From an uncultured Azohydromonas sp. (GTDB lineage: Bacteria; Pseudomonadota; Gammaproteobacteria; Burkholderiales; Burkholderiaceae_C), in contig NZ_CALAOH010000170.1 of the NCBI RefSeq assembly GCF_937926365.1, positions 1-29,412 on the forward strand: DNA of 29,412 nt. Direction: 5' to 3'. The notes below the pieces were generated by a model that had not been told where the DNA came from, ran no database searches, and saw only the letters and a program-made list of their open reading frames with translations. This document shows, piece after piece, positions 19,138-26,988 of this stretch (positions within the stretch are counted from its first letter, which is position 1; each line of letters opens with the position of its first letter). Made by a program: the position numbers and the translations under genes.

Positions 19138-20376
19138 ATGAACGCCCCCCTGCCCGAAGTCCTCAAGCAGCACCTGATCGACCCGGAGATCTGCATCCGC
19201 TGCAACACCTGCGAGGAGAGCTGTCCGGTTGATGCCATCACGCACGACTCGAACAACTACGTGGTGGACCCGGGCAAGTGCAGCTTCTGCATGGCCTGCG
19301 TGCCGCCGTGCCCCACGGGCGCCATCGACAACTGGCGCACCGTGCTGCGGCTGGAGGCCTACTCGGTCGAGGAGCAGTTCACCTGGGACGAACTGCCGGC
19401 GGAGAAGGCGCTGGGCCTGAACGTGGAGACGCCGGCCGAGGCCGCCGGGCCGCAAGTGCAGGCGCAGGCCCAGGAGATGCCTCTGGCCGAGGCGGTGGCC
19501 GGCGCGCAGGTGCCGCCGTGGTCGGCCTCGCACCCTTACGTCAACCTCTACACGCACAAGAACCCCGTGACGGCCACGGTGGCCGGCAACTACCGGGTGA
19601 CGGAGCTGGGCACCGACAGCGACACGCACCACATCGTGCTGGACTTCGGCAACGTGCCGTTCCCGGTGCTGGAGGGGCAGTCGCTGGGCATCCTGCCGCC
19701 GGGCGTGGACGCCAACGGCCGCCCGCACCACGCGCGCCAGTACTCCATCGCCAGCCCGCGCGACGGCGAGCGCCCCGGCTACAACAACGTCTCGCTGACC
19801 GTGAAGCGCGTGACGGCGGACTACCAGGGCCGGCCCGTGCGCGGCGTGGCCTCGAACTACCTGTGCGACCTGAAGAAGGGTGACCAGGTGCAGGTGATCG
19901 GCCCCTTCGGCAGCACCTTCCTGATGCCCAACCACCCGGGCAGCCACCTGGTGATGATCTGCACCGGCACGGGCAGCGCCCCCATGCGCGCCATGACCGA
20001 GCGCCGCCGTCGCCGCCGCGGCCGGGGCGAGGGCGGCAAGCTCATGCTCTTCTTCGGCGCGCGCACGCAGCAGGAGCTGCCGTACTTCGGCCCGCTGATG
20101 AACCTGCCCAAGGATTTCATCGACATCAACTTCGCTTTCTCGCGCACGCCCGGCCAGCCACGGCGCTACGTACAGGATGTAATGCGTGAACGTGCGGCAG
20201 ACTTGGCGCTGCTGCTGCGCGACCCGAACACCTGTTTCTACGTCTGCGGCCTCAAGGGAATGGAGGCCGGCGTGCTGGAGGTGTTGCATGACGTGGCGAC
20301 GCAGCACGACCTGGACTGGCCCGCACTGCATCAGCAGCTCAAGCGCGAAGGCCGGCTGCATTTGGAGACCTATTGA
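19138..20376 (+). CDS. boxA: Benzoyl-CoA 2,3-epoxidase subunit A (reductase component)
   Basis: A 412-aa iron-sulfur flavoprotein. Two 4Fe-4S motifs lie at the N-terminus: C19-x2-C22-x2-C25-x3-C29-P and C48-x2-C51-x2-C54-x3-C58-P. A ferredoxin-NADP-reductase-like module follows, with RQYSIASPRDGE (FAD binding), the ICTGTGSAPMRAM NADP-binding motif and the C-terminal CFYVCGLKGMEAGVLEVL block. BoxA passes electrons from NADPH to BoxB. A linker rich in Ala, Gln and Glu (about residues 95-125) joins the two modules, and an RRRRRRGRGEGG stretch marks a loop in the NADP domain. No strong ribosome binding site is evident at ATG 19138. Confidence 0.95.
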   Translation: MNAPLPEVLKQHLIDPEICIRCNTCEESCPVDAITHDSNNYVVDPGKCSFCMACVPPCPTGAIDNWRTVLRLEAYSVEEQFTWDELPAEKALGLNVETPAEAAGPQVQAQAQEMPLAEAVAGAQVPPWSASHPYVNLYTHKNPVTATVAGNYRVTELGTDSDTHHIVLDFGNVPFPVLEGQSLGILPPGVDANGRPHHARQYSIASPRDGERPGYNNVSLTVKRVTADYQGRPVRGVASNYLCDLKKGDQVQVIGPFGSTFLMPNHPGSHLVMICTGTGSAPMRAMTERRRRRRGRGEGGKLMLFFGARTQQELPYFGPLMNLPKDFIDINFAFSRTPGQPRRYVQDVMRERAADLALLLRDPNTCFYVCGLKGMEAGVLEVLHDVATQHDLDWPALHQQLKREGRLHLETY

Positions 20377-20392
20377 TGGAGGAGACCCCCCA

Positions 20393-21172
20393 ATGACCGT
20401 TGTCGTGGAGCGCGGCGCCGTGGCGCGCGTGCGCATGAATCGCCCCGAGGTGTTCAACGCCTTCGACGAAGCCATGATCGCCGCCTTGCATGAGGCGTTC
20501 ACCGCGCTGGCCGAGGACCCGGCCGTGCGCGTGATCGTGCTGGAGGGCGCCGGCAAAGCCTTCAGCGCGGGGGCGGACCTGCAGTGGATGCAGCGCGCCA
20601 GTACCGCCAGCCAGGAGTGGAACCTGCAGGACGCGCGCCGCTTCGCCGGCATGCTCGCGGCCATCCAGCAGTGCCCCAAGCCGACGATCGCGCGCGTGCA
20701 GGGCGTGGCGCTGGGCGGCGGCGTGGGGCTCACCTGCGCCTGTGACATCGCCATCGCCGGGGAGGACGCCAAGTTCGCCGTGAGCGAGGCGAAGTTCGGC
20801 ATCCTGCCCGCGGTGATCGGGCCCTACGTGACCAATGCCGTGGGCAAGCGCCAGGCGCTGCGGCTGGCGCTGACCACCAGCCGCATCGGCGCGCAGGAGG
20901 CGCTGGACATCGGCCTGGTGCAGAAGGTCGTGCCGCTGGACGGCCTGGACAGCGCGGTGGACGCCATGGCGGCGGAGCTGCTGGTGGGCGGACCGAACGC
21001 GCAGCGCGAAATCAAGCAGCTCTTTGCGCAGCTGGAGGTCGGCCCCATCACCGACGAAGTGCGCGAGCTCACGGCGCAGACCATCTCGCGCGTGCGCAGT
21101 ACGGACGAGGCACGCGAAGGCTTCGAGGCTTTCCTGGCCAAGCGGCCGGCGAACTGGATTCCCAAGGCATGA
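20393..21172 (+). CDS. Enoyl-CoA hydratase/isomerase of the box operon
   Basis: A 259-aa crotonase starting at ATG 20393, with a GGAGGAG ribosome binding site at 20378-20384 and 16 bases after boxA. The motifs MNRPEVFNAFDEAM, VIVLEGAGKAFSAGADLQWM, QGVALGGGVGLTCACDIAIAG and FAVSEAKFGILPAVIGPYV supply the oxyanion hole and catalytic Glu region. The sequence is close to the methylglutaconyl-CoA and PaaF/PaaG-type hydratases. Its position before a PaaH-like dehydrogenase suggests that it handles dehydroadipyl-CoA (isomerisation or hydration) after BoxC and BoxD. The exact reaction cannot be read from sequence. Its stop overlaps the next start by four bases (ATGA). Confidence 0.88.
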   Translation: MTVVVERGAVARVRMNRPEVFNAFDEAMIAALHEAFTALAEDPAVRVIVLEGAGKAFSAGADLQWMQRASTASQEWNLQDARRFAGMLAAIQQCPKPTIARVQGVALGGGVGLTCACDIAIAGEDAKFAVSEAKFGILPAVIGPYVTNAVGKRQALRLALTTSRIGAQEALDIGLVQKVVPLDGLDSAVDAMAAELLVGGPNAQREIKQLFAQLEVGPITDEVRELTAQTISRVRSTDEAREGFEAFLAKRPANWIPKA

Positions 21173-22716
21173 ACATCGAGACGCTGAAGGACGCGCCGCT
21201 GCTGGTGGTGGGCGCGGGGATCATGGGCGCCGGCATCGCGCAGGTGGCGGCGCAGGCCGGGCATCCGGTGATGCTGTTCGACCTGCGCGAGGGTGCCGCG
21301 GCCGAGACCAAGGCGAAGCTGGGCAAGAGCCTGGATGCGCTGGCGGCCAAGGGAAAGCTCACGGCGCAGGAGGCGGCGCAGACACTCTCGCGCATCGAGG
21401 CGGTGGCCTCGATGGAGGCCGCGGCCTCGGCGCGGCTGGTGGTGGAAGCCGTGGTGGAGAAGCTCGACGTCAAGCGCGCGCTGTTCCGCCAGCTCGAAGG
21501 CATCGTGGGCGCCGACTGCGTGCTGGCGACCAATACCTCGTCCATCTCCGTCACCGCCATCGCCAACGGGCTGCAGCGCCCCGGGCGGCTGGTGGGCATG
21601 CACTTCTTCAACCCCGTGCCGCTGATGAGGCTCGTGGAGGTGGTGTCGGGGCTGCAGACCGAGCCGGCGGTGGCGCAGGCGATCCACGAGTTGTCCCGGC
21701 ACTGGGGCAAGGTGCCGGTGCACGCGCGTTCCACGCCCGGTTTCATCGTCAACCGCATCGCGCGCCCGTACTACGCGGAGACGCTGGCGCTGCTGCAGGA
21801 GCGGGCCGGGACACCGGCGCTGCTGGACGCCTGCCTGCGCGCCGCGGGCTTCCGCATGGGGCCGTGCGAGCTGATGGACCTGATCGGGCACGACACGAAC
21901 TTCTCGGTCACGCAGTCGGTGTTCGAAGCCAATTTCTTCGACAAGCGCTTCGTGCCCTCGCTGGTGCAGCGCGAGCTGGTCGACGGCGGGCTGCTGGGGC
22001 GCAAGTCCGGGCGCGGCTTCTACGACTACGCCGAGGGCGCGGTGAAGCCGGCGGTGCCGGAGCACGCGCCGGTGGGCCTGCCGGCGGCCACGATCCTGAG
22101 CCTGCACGGCCAGGGCCCGGTGGCGCAGCGCCTGCGCGAGGCGCTGACGGCGGGCGGGCGCGGCTTCGAGCCGGTCCCGGACAGCGACTGGGTCGGTCTG
22201 GAGATCGACGGTGCCCAGCTGCGCCTGACCGACGGGCGCCCGGCCTCGCAGGTGGGCGCGGGGGAGGTGGCCGAGGTGGCGGTGTTCGACCTGCCGCTGT
22301 CGGCGTTAGCCGGCGCGGTACTGGCCTGGGCGCCGGCGGCACAGGCCTCGCCGGCCTGGTGCGAGCTGGCGCCGCGCTGGCTGCGGGCACTGGGCTTCAA
22401 TGCGCAGCGCTTGGCCGACACGCCGGGGCTGGTGGTGGCGCGCACCATCGCCATGCTCATCAACGAGGCCGCCGATGCCGTGCACCAGGGCGTGTGCGAC
22501 GAAGGCGGGGCGGACGCGGCGATGAAGCTGGGCGTGAACTATCCGCAGGGGCCTTTCGAATGGCTGCGCGCCTGGGATGCGGCAGCCGTGATCGCGCTGC
22601 TCGATGCGCTGGACGTTCATTACCGTGGTGAGCGCTACCGCGTCAGCCCGGGGCTGCGGTTGCGCGCCTGGGGGCAGGGCGCGCGCAAAGTGGAGTGCAT
22701 CGGGGGTGGCGCCTGA
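21169..22716 (+). CDS. paaH: 3-hydroxyacyl-CoA dehydrogenase, PaaH-like
   Basis: A 515-aa NAD-dependent dehydrogenase. The Rossmann motif GAGIMG lies at residues 15-20, followed by ATNTSSISVTAIA, GMHFFNPVPLMRLVEVV (with the catalytic His) and TPGFIVNRIARPYYAE. Two C-terminal helical domains follow, the first with GPCELMDLIGHDTNF and GRKSGRGFYDY and the second with ARTIAMLINEAADAV and LGVNYPQGPFEWL. The two-copy C-terminal layout and length match PaaH/PaaC-type enzymes, which oxidise 3-hydroxyadipyl-CoA to 3-oxoadipyl-CoA. That is also the intermediate expected downstream of the box pathway. It overlaps both neighbours by short stop-start overlaps. Confidence 0.85.
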   Translation: MNIETLKDAPLLVVGAGIMGAGIAQVAAQAGHPVMLFDLREGAAAETKAKLGKSLDALAAKGKLTAQEAAQTLSRIEAVASMEAAASARLVVEAVVEKLDVKRALFRQLEGIVGADCVLATNTSSISVTAIANGLQRPGRLVGMHFFNPVPLMRLVEVVSGLQTEPAVAQAIHELSRHWGKVPVHARSTPGFIVNRIARPYYAETLALLQERAGTPALLDACLRAAGFRMGPCELMDLIGHDTNFSVTQSVFEANFFDKRFVPSLVQRELVDGGLLGRKSGRGFYDYAEGAVKPAVPEHAPVGLPAATILSLHGQGPVAQRLREALTAGGRGFEPVPDSDWVGLEIDGAQLRLTDGRPASQVGAGEVAEVAVFDLPLSALAGAVLAWAPAAQASPAWCELAPRWLRALGFNAQRLADTPGLVVARTIAMLINEAADAVHQGVCDEGGADAAMKLGVNYPQGPFEWLRAWDAAAVIALLDALDVHYRGERYRVSPGLRLRAWGQGARKVECIGGGA

Positions 22717-23174
22717 TGAAGTTCGCCGAGTTTCATGAGGGGCAGCGCATCACGGCCGGGCCGGCGAGCCTGAGTGAAGCGGAGATCGTCGAGTTCGCGT
22801 CGGCCTGGGATCCGCAGTGGTTCCATACCGATGCGGCCGCCGCGGAGCGCGGGCCGTTCAAGGGATTGATCGCCAGCGGCTGGCAGACCTGCGGCTTGGC
22901 GATGCGGCTGGCCTGTCAGGCGGCGCTGGACGGCTCCGAGAGCTTCGCCTCGCCCGGCATCGCCTACATCAAGTGGCCCAGCCCGGTGCGACCCGGCGAC
23001 CCGATGCGGCTGGAGGCCACGGTGCTGGAGGTGCGGCGCTCGCAGAGCAAGCCGAACCTGGGCGTACTGCGCTGGCGCTGGGAGCTGCTGCACGCGGACG
23101 GCCGCCAGGCACTGGAGCTGGAGGCGACCAGCCTCTTCGACCTCTCGCGCAGCGACGGCGATCCGGCGCCCTGA
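22716..23174 (+). CDS. MaoC-like hot-dog-fold dehydratase
   Basis: A 152-aa protein starting at ATG 22716, overlapping the dehydrogenase stop by one base (TGATG). FHEGQRITAGPASLSEAEIVEFASAWDPQWFHTD and GPFKGLIASGWQTCGLAMRL are the MaoC hydratase pattern. The D-x-x-x-x-H catalytic pair of (R)-specific hydratases is visible as DPQWFH. PSPVRPGDPMRLEATVLEVR is the typical second half. Its substrate is not known; by context it may hydrate an unsaturated CoA ester from aromatic breakdown, or remove a dead-end ester. It appears to be the last gene of the box operon and is followed by a 12-bp stem-loop. Confidence 0.85.
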   Translation: MKFAEFHEGQRITAGPASLSEAEIVEFASAWDPQWFHTDAAAAERGPFKGLIASGWQTCGLAMRLACQAALDGSESFASPGIAYIKWPSPVRPGDPMRLEATVLEVRRSQSKPNLGVLRWRWELLHADGRQALELEATSLFDLSRSDGDPAP

Positions 23175-23198
23175 GCAGCGTCCCGAGGCCTGAGACAA

Positions 23199-23230
23199 GC
23201 TGCGGCCCCATCCGCGGGTGGGGCTGCAGC
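23199..23230 (+). terminator. Terminator-like stem-loop after the box operon
   Basis: GCTGCGGCCCCA (23199-23210) pairs with TGGGGCTGCAGC (23219-23230), 12 base pairs with one G-U wobble, around an 8-base loop. It begins 25 bases after the MaoC-like stop. No T-run follows, so efficient intrinsic termination is doubtful. The next gene starts only 21 bases further on. Confidence 0.45.
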
Positions 23231-23250
23231 CGGTGGATAGACTGCACCAG

Positions 23251-23865
23251 ATGAGTGCAGATGAATTCGTGGCCCTGCTCACGCTGGCCACGGCGATGAG
23301 TTTCACGCCCGGTCCCAACACCACCCTGTCCACGGCGCTGGCCGTGAATTTCGGCTTGCGCCGGGCGCTGGTGTTCGTGAGCGCAGTACCGGTGGGCTGG
23401 ACGCTGCTGATGCTGGGTTGCGGCCTGGGGGTGGGGGCGCTGCTGCTGGCGCTGCCGGCGGCGCGCTGGGTGGTGAAGGGGGCGGGCATCGCCTATCTGC
23501 TCTGGCTGGCCTGGAAGCTGTCCCAGGCAGGGCAACTGGGTCAGGCGGACGAGCGGCGTCTGAACGTCGGCTTCTGGCAGGGCGTAGGGCTGCAGTTCCT
23601 CAACATCAAGGCGTGGATGCTGGCGCTGGCCCTGGCGGGCGGCTGGGTGAGCAGCGCGGGTGGGCAGCCGGCGGCCAATCCGGGGCAGCGGCTGCTGATC
23701 GTGTGCGCGGTGATGATCGTCTTCGCCTGGAGCAGCAACTTCAGTTATGCCCTCGTGGGCTCCGCGCTGCGCGGCTGGTTGGCGCGAGGGCGGCGGCTGC
23801 TGTGGTTCAACCGCGCCATGGCGCTGGTGCTGGTGCTGACGGCCGCGTGGATGGCGCGGGCGTGA
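23251..23865 (+). CDS. LysE family translocator
   Basis: A 204-aa inner-membrane protein starting at ATG 23251. It has the family hallmark FTPGPNT near residue 18 and about five to six hydrophobic helices (VFVSAVPVGWTLLMLGCGLG, LLLALPAARWVVKGAGIAYLLWLAW, and others). FWQGVGLQFLNIKAWMLAL is the conserved central block. LysE/RhtB proteins export amino acids or related solutes; the cargo is unknown. It lies on the same strand just after the MaoC-like gene and its hairpin, so read-through transcription is possible, but there is no functional link to benzoate that I can see. Confidence 0.88.
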   Translation: MSADEFVALLTLATAMSFTPGPNTTLSTALAVNFGLRRALVFVSAVPVGWTLLMLGCGLGVGALLLALPAARWVVKGAGIAYLLWLAWKLSQAGQLGQADERRLNVGFWQGVGLQFLNIKAWMLALALAGGWVSSAGGQPAANPGQRLLIVCAVMIVFAWSSNFSYALVGSALRGWLARGRRLLWFNRAMALVLVLTAAWMARA

Positions 23866-24051
23866 GCGGGAACGTCGGAGCGGGGACAGGCCTCATCCAT
23901 GAGTGAAGAGTGGCCCCGCCTGATCCATGCCGCGCATGGCGACTTGGAAGGATGGCGCGCTCCGGTGAATGGGTGCCCTGGTGCAAGGCGGGGTGCGAGC
24001 CGCGGCCTCGCTGCGTCGGAACATCACTTGGCCTTGGCTTGAGAGACATAC
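23866..24051. other. Gene-free stretch before the EamA remnant
   Basis: I see no credible gene in these 186 bases. A GCGGGG / CCCCGC pair brackets about 33 bases near the start, but the spacing is too wide for a terminator. The 11-mer AGAGACATACA begins at 24042 and recurs at 24152 (see the pseudogene entry). Confidence 0.5.
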
Positions 24052-24431
24052 ATGATTGTTCTGGACGTGGCCGGGCGTGAGCGGCGCGGCTTGGGGCTGG
24101 GACGGTTGGGCGTGGTGATCCTCGCCATGACGCTTGCCATGGTTGGCAGCAAGAGACATACAGGATTTACAGATACCACCTTTGTTCGTGACGGTGGGGC
24201 GAGCGGCCGGCGCCGGCATGTTGAGGCTGCTGTGTTTGCTGGCACAACGAGCCACCTGGCCGGAGCGCGATCAGCTCATGGCGCTGGGGATCAGCGCGGT
24301 AGGCACCGTACTGGACTTTCCCCTTCTTCCTGACGTTGGCGCTGCGCCAAGCGCCGGCCACGCATGCGGCGGTGGTGATGGGCGTGTTGCCGCTGGCCAC
24401 GGCGGTGATGGCGGTGTTGTGGTTGCGTTAG
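24052..24431 (+). pseudogene. Decayed EamA/DMT-family transporter, N-terminal half in three frames
   Basis: Three consecutive segments read as one EamA-type transporter only if the frame changes twice. The first starts at ATG 24052 (ERRGLGLGRLGVVILAMTLAM, a first membrane helix). The second runs from about 24150 to 24317 in the next frame (PPLFVTVGRAAGAGMLRLL, then DQLMALGISAVGTVL). The third runs from 24318 to the TAG at 24429-24431 (FPFFLTLALRQAPATHAAVV, then MGVLPLATAVMAVLWLR). The remnant totals about 127 aa of a family usually near 300, so the C-terminal half is missing too. The 11-mer AGAGACATACA occurs at 24042-24052 and 24152-24162, bracketing the first segment near the first frame change. 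Clearly a relic. Confidence 0.75.
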
Positions 24432-24519
24432 CGTCCATCCTTTGGTTTAGGAAGCTGATCGCAGCTCACCGACCAACTCGGTCAGCCGACGTCACGGATG
24501 GAGCAGGGCGGCAGGCAGT

Positions 24520-25260
24520 TCAGGCAGTTCCGCCCGGTTGCCACTGGCCATCGACGAGCAGTTCGTGCGGGCGGAACTGGGCCTTATAGGCCATCTTGTG
24601 GCTGTCACTAATCCAGTACCCAAGGTACAGAAAGGGCAACTTCAACATTCGTGTCTGCTCGACCTGCCAAAGGATGTTGTAGGTGCCATAGCTGGCGTCG
24701 TCGTCCGGGTCGTAGAAGGTGTAGACGGCCGAAAGTCCGTCGCTGAGCACGTCCAGAATGGAAACCATCTTCAGCGCACCCAGCCCGGATTCGCTAGGTT
24801 CGCGAAATTCCACCAGCCGTGAGTTAACACGGCTCTGCAGCAGGAACTGGGTGTACTGGTCCACGCTGTCATGGTCCATGCCACCACCGCTATGCCTGCC
24901 GGACTGGTAGCGCAGGTAGAGCTGGTAGTGCTCAGGCAGGAAGCACAAGCGCAGCACGCGTGCGACCAAGCCGCGATGGGATTTCCAGGCTCTGCGCTGA
25001 CTGCGGGAAGGCTGGAACTTCTGTACCGGTAGGCGTAGCGGAACGCAAGCCTTGCAGCCATCGCAGTAAGGCCGATACGTGAACAGGCCGCTGCGGCGAA
25101 ATCCGCGTGCCACGAGTTCGGAATAAGCGTCAGCGTGAATCAGGTGGCTTGGTGTCGCGACCTGCGACCGTGCCAAGCGACCCGGCAAGTAGCTGCAAGG
25201 ATAGGGAGCCGTGGCATAGAACTGCAACGACGCGAGGGGAAGTTCCTTGGGAGCAGTCAC
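24520..25260 (-). CDS. bpt: Aspartate/glutamate leucyltransferase (Bpt)
   Basis: About 246 aa if started at GTG 25260, which has GAGGA eight bases upstream and gives the usual family opening (PKELPLASLQFYATAPYPCSYL). An in-frame GTG at 25305 would add 15 residues and overlap aat by 34 bases. Bpt transfers Leu from Leu-tRNA to N-terminal Asp or Glu, making an N-degron for ClpS. Visible family blocks are the CDGCKAC cysteine cluster with RPYCDGCKACVPLR, FLPEHYQLYLRYQSGRHSGGGM, YTFYDPDDDASYGTYNILWQ and YLGYWISDSHKMAYKAQFRP. It lies 11 bases after aat and is probably co-transcribed. It uses A/T-ending codons much more than the genes before 23.9 kb. Confidence 0.93.
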   Translation of the reverse strand: MTAPKELPLASLQFYATAPYPCSYLPGRLARSQVATPSHLIHADAYSELVARGFRRSGLFTYRPYCDGCKACVPLRLPVQKFQPSRSQRRAWKSHRGLVARVLRLCFLPEHYQLYLRYQSGRHSGGGMDHDSVDQYTQFLLQSRVNSRLVEFREPSESGLGALKMVSILDVLSDGLSAVYTFYDPDDDASYGTYNILWQVEQTRMLKLPFLYLGYWISDSHKMAYKAQFRPHELLVDGQWQPGGTA

Positions 25261-25271
25261 GCGGGAGATCC

Positions 25272-26027
25272 TCAGGGCGTCGGGCGCAGGCCAAGCTGCG
25301 TCCACATCGACTCATGATAGGTCCAGCTCCGCACGGGTTCAGCATCGACCGTGGCCGCGAGATGGCGCAAGAACTCCGGACGCGGTATCTCGTGTGCACC
25401 CAGGGAAGCCAAGTGCGATGTGTTCTGTTGGCAATCCACAAGCCCAATACCGTGGAAGCGGCAGAAACAGATCAACGCGGCCAAGGCAATCTTGGAGGCA
25501 TCGGTGCGGCGCGAGAACATCGACTCACCGAAGTACATGCGGCCGAGCCCCACGCCATACAGTCCGCCAACGAGTTCCCCATCGACCCAGGTTTCGAAAC
25601 TGTGAACGGTGCCCGCTTGATGCCATGCGAGGTAGGCCTGTTGCATGGCGGGGAGGATCCAGGTGCCATCCTGGCCATCGCGCGGACTGCAGGCACAGGC
25701 CTGGATCACATTAGGAAAGGCGCTGTCCACCCGGATCTCGCAGCCCGGGGTATCGATGAACCGCTGCAGTGTCTTACGCAGCGATCGGTGAAGGCGGAAT
25801 TCATCCACGGGCAAGACCATGCGGGGGTCCGGCGACCACCACAGCACAGGCTGCCCTTGTGAATACCAGGGAAAGATGCCCTTGCGATAGGCTTCTTGGA
25901 GACGAGCCAGTGTGAGGTGGCCTCCCGCTGCCAGCAGCCCGGGCGCCTGTGAAGCAGGACCCAGCGCCGACGAGGGAGGCGGCAACGGTGTGTGATCGTC
26001 ATCCAGCCAAGGCAGCGGCAGACTCAT
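25272..26027 (-). CDS. aat: Leucyl/phenylalanyl-tRNA-protein transferase
   Basis: A 251-aa protein starting at ATG 26027. Family motifs are GLLAAGGHLTLARLQEAYRKGIFPWY, PVLWWSPDPRMVLP, FHRSLRK-like LHRSLRKTLQRF, GTWILPAMQQAYLAWHQAG, SFETWVDGELVGGLYGVGLGRMYFGESMFSR and HGIGLVDCQQNTSHLASLGAHEIPR. Aat adds Leu or Phe from aminoacyl-tRNA to N-terminal Lys or Arg of proteins, producing N-degrons read by ClpS. Length is normal. It precedes bpt in a two-gene minus-strand unit. The ribosome binding site is weak. Two odd-length palindromes lie upstream (26094-26129), where an aat promoter would be expected. Confidence 0.96.
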   Translation of the reverse strand: MSLPLPWLDDDHTPLPPPSSALGPASQAPGLLAAGGHLTLARLQEAYRKGIFPWYSQGQPVLWWSPDPRMVLPVDEFRLHRSLRKTLQRFIDTPGCEIRVDSAFPNVIQACACSPRDGQDGTWILPAMQQAYLAWHQAGTVHSFETWVDGELVGGLYGVGLGRMYFGESMFSRRTDASKIALAALICFCRFHGIGLVDCQQNTSHLASLGAHEIPRPEFLRHLAATVDAEPVRSWTYHESMWTQLGLRPTP

Positions 26028-26093
26028 ACAACAAGAAATCCGCGTCCCGTGAAAAGGATGAATCGTTTGGATAGACCGACGAACAAGGCCAGA

Positions 26094-26129
26094 TGTCGAG
26101 GCTCGACACCACTACGCTGACTCAGTCAG
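26094..26129. repeat. Two adjacent perfect palindromes upstream of aat
   Basis: TGTCGAG-G-CTCGACA (26094-26108) and CTGACT-C-AGTCAG (26117-26129) are separated by eight bases in the csp-aat gap. One-base centres make them poor RNA hairpins but good dimeric protein sites. I do not recognise the binding factor. Confidence 0.5.
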
Positions 26130-26161
26130 GGCTGTACCGTAATACAGAGAGTCTGAAGCTA

Positions 26162-26185
26162 CTGCCGCTCGTCAGAGAGCGGCAG
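26162..26185 (-). terminator. Stem-loop downstream of the cold-shock gene
   Basis: CTGCCGCTC (26162-26170) pairs perfectly with GAGCGGCAG (26177-26185) around a six-base loop, 17 bases after the cold-shock gene stop on the minus strand. The following bases (TAGCTTCAGACTCTCTG) are only mildly T-rich, so it is a probable but not textbook terminator. Confidence 0.55.
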
Positions 26186-26202
26186 CAGAGTCAACAAGGG
26201 CC

Positions 26203-26445
26203 TTAACGATGGTCTGTTCCGCTGACGGCTGAAGTCGGGGTATCAATGGCTCGGATGTTCTGTGCCAACTCGCCCTTTGGACCCTTGACGATCTCAAAAC
26301 TTACCCGGCTACCTTGCTTTAGGGTGCGGAAACCTTCCATCTGAATGGCCGAGAAGTGAGCAAACACGTCTGCTCCTCCATCGGCAGGCTGAATGAAGCC
26401 AAAACCCTTAGCGTCGTTGAACCATTTGACAGTACCGATAGCCAT
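26203..26445 (-). CDS. Cold-shock domain protein (CspA family)
   Basis: An 80-aa protein starting at ATG 26445 behind GGAGGG. The cold-shock domain fills it: GTVKWFNDAKGFGFIQP contains RNP1 (KGFGFI) and DVFAHF is RNP2. FRTLKQGSRVSFEIVKGPKGELAQNIRAI completes the OB fold. A short Ser/Thr tail (TPTSAVSGTDHR) extends past the usual end near residue 68. The family binds single-stranded nucleic acid and acts as an RNA chaperone. The likely promoter gives a short leader of about 33 bases, unlike the long leader of cold-inducible E. coli cspA, so constitutive or growth-phase expression is as likely as cold induction. Confidence 0.95.
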   Translation of the reverse strand: MAIGTVKWFNDAKGFGFIQPADGGADVFAHFSAIQMEGFRTLKQGSRVSFEIVKGPKGELAQNIRAIDTPTSAVSGTDHR

Positions 26446-26484
26446 CTCTGCGTCCCTCCAGGTGTTTTTGCTGCGGTGCAACAG

Positions 26485-26514
26485 ATTTTCTTGGGCGCTT
26501 TGACCTCGTGTCAA
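26485..26514 (-). promoter_or_regulatory. Sigma70-type promoter of the cold-shock gene
   Basis: On the minus strand a consensus TTGACA (plus-strand 26509-26514) is followed after 18 bases by GAAAAT (plus-strand 26485-26490). The start point would be near 26478, some 33 bases upstream of the ATG. The clpS promoter, on the other strand of the same 192-base gap, is not evident. Confidence 0.55.
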
Positions 26515-26637
26515 TGAGCAGCGACACCATCTTTACACAAATTGATACACGCGGTGGCCTTGTAGTCTGGCAGCGACACACCCTGGTGCAATATCCGCAG
26601 CAGATGCCAGCGCAAAGCAAGTCGATAGAATGAATCC

Positions 26638-26988
26638 ATGCCTTCGGAACCCCCAAAGCCCCCTTCGCGAGCGCCTGTTGCGCCCGAACGCGACGATGGT
26701 GCAGTCGTGGTGGAGCGCAAGACGGCGCGCACCAAGCCACCGCGTATGTATCAAGTCGTCTTGCTCAATGACGACTACACACCGATGGAGTTCGTAGTGA
26801 TGGTGCTGCAGGAGTACTTCAAGCGCGACCTGGAGACAGCCACACACATCATGTTGAAGATCCATCACGAAGGTCGGGGCGTCTGCGGTGTCTACACCAA
26901 AGACGTTGCGGCTACCAAGGTTGAATTGGTACTGGCAGCGGCTCGCCGCTCCGGTCATCCGCTGCAGTGCATTATGGAGGCCGCATGA
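26638..26988 (+). CDS. clpS: ClpS, N-degron adaptor of ClpAP
   Basis: A 116-aa protein starting at ATG 26638. A flexible Pro-rich N-terminal tail (about residues 1-35), which in ClpS engages ClpA, precedes the folded domain. The N-degron pocket residues are present: N44-D45-D46 in LLNDDYTPM and H76 in LKIHHEG. They are exactly 10 residues after the corresponding E. coli N34, D35 and H66. ClpS delivers proteins with N-terminal Leu, Phe, Tyr or Trp to ClpAP. Its stop overlaps the clpA start (ATGA at 26985-26988), the usual arrangement. The enzymes that create such N-termini, aat and bpt, lie about 0.6 kb away on the other strand. Confidence 0.97.
   Translation: MPSEPPKPPSRAPVAPERDDGAVVVERKTARTKPPRMYQVVLLNDDYTPMEFVVMVLQEYFKRDLETATHIMLKIHHEGRGVCGVYTKDVAATKVELVLAAARRSGHPLQCIMEAA

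Noticed and set aside
24432..24519. Possible bidirectional terminator between the EamA relic and bpt
   Set aside because: An ACCGA/TCGGT stem is present but short and has no T-run on either strand.
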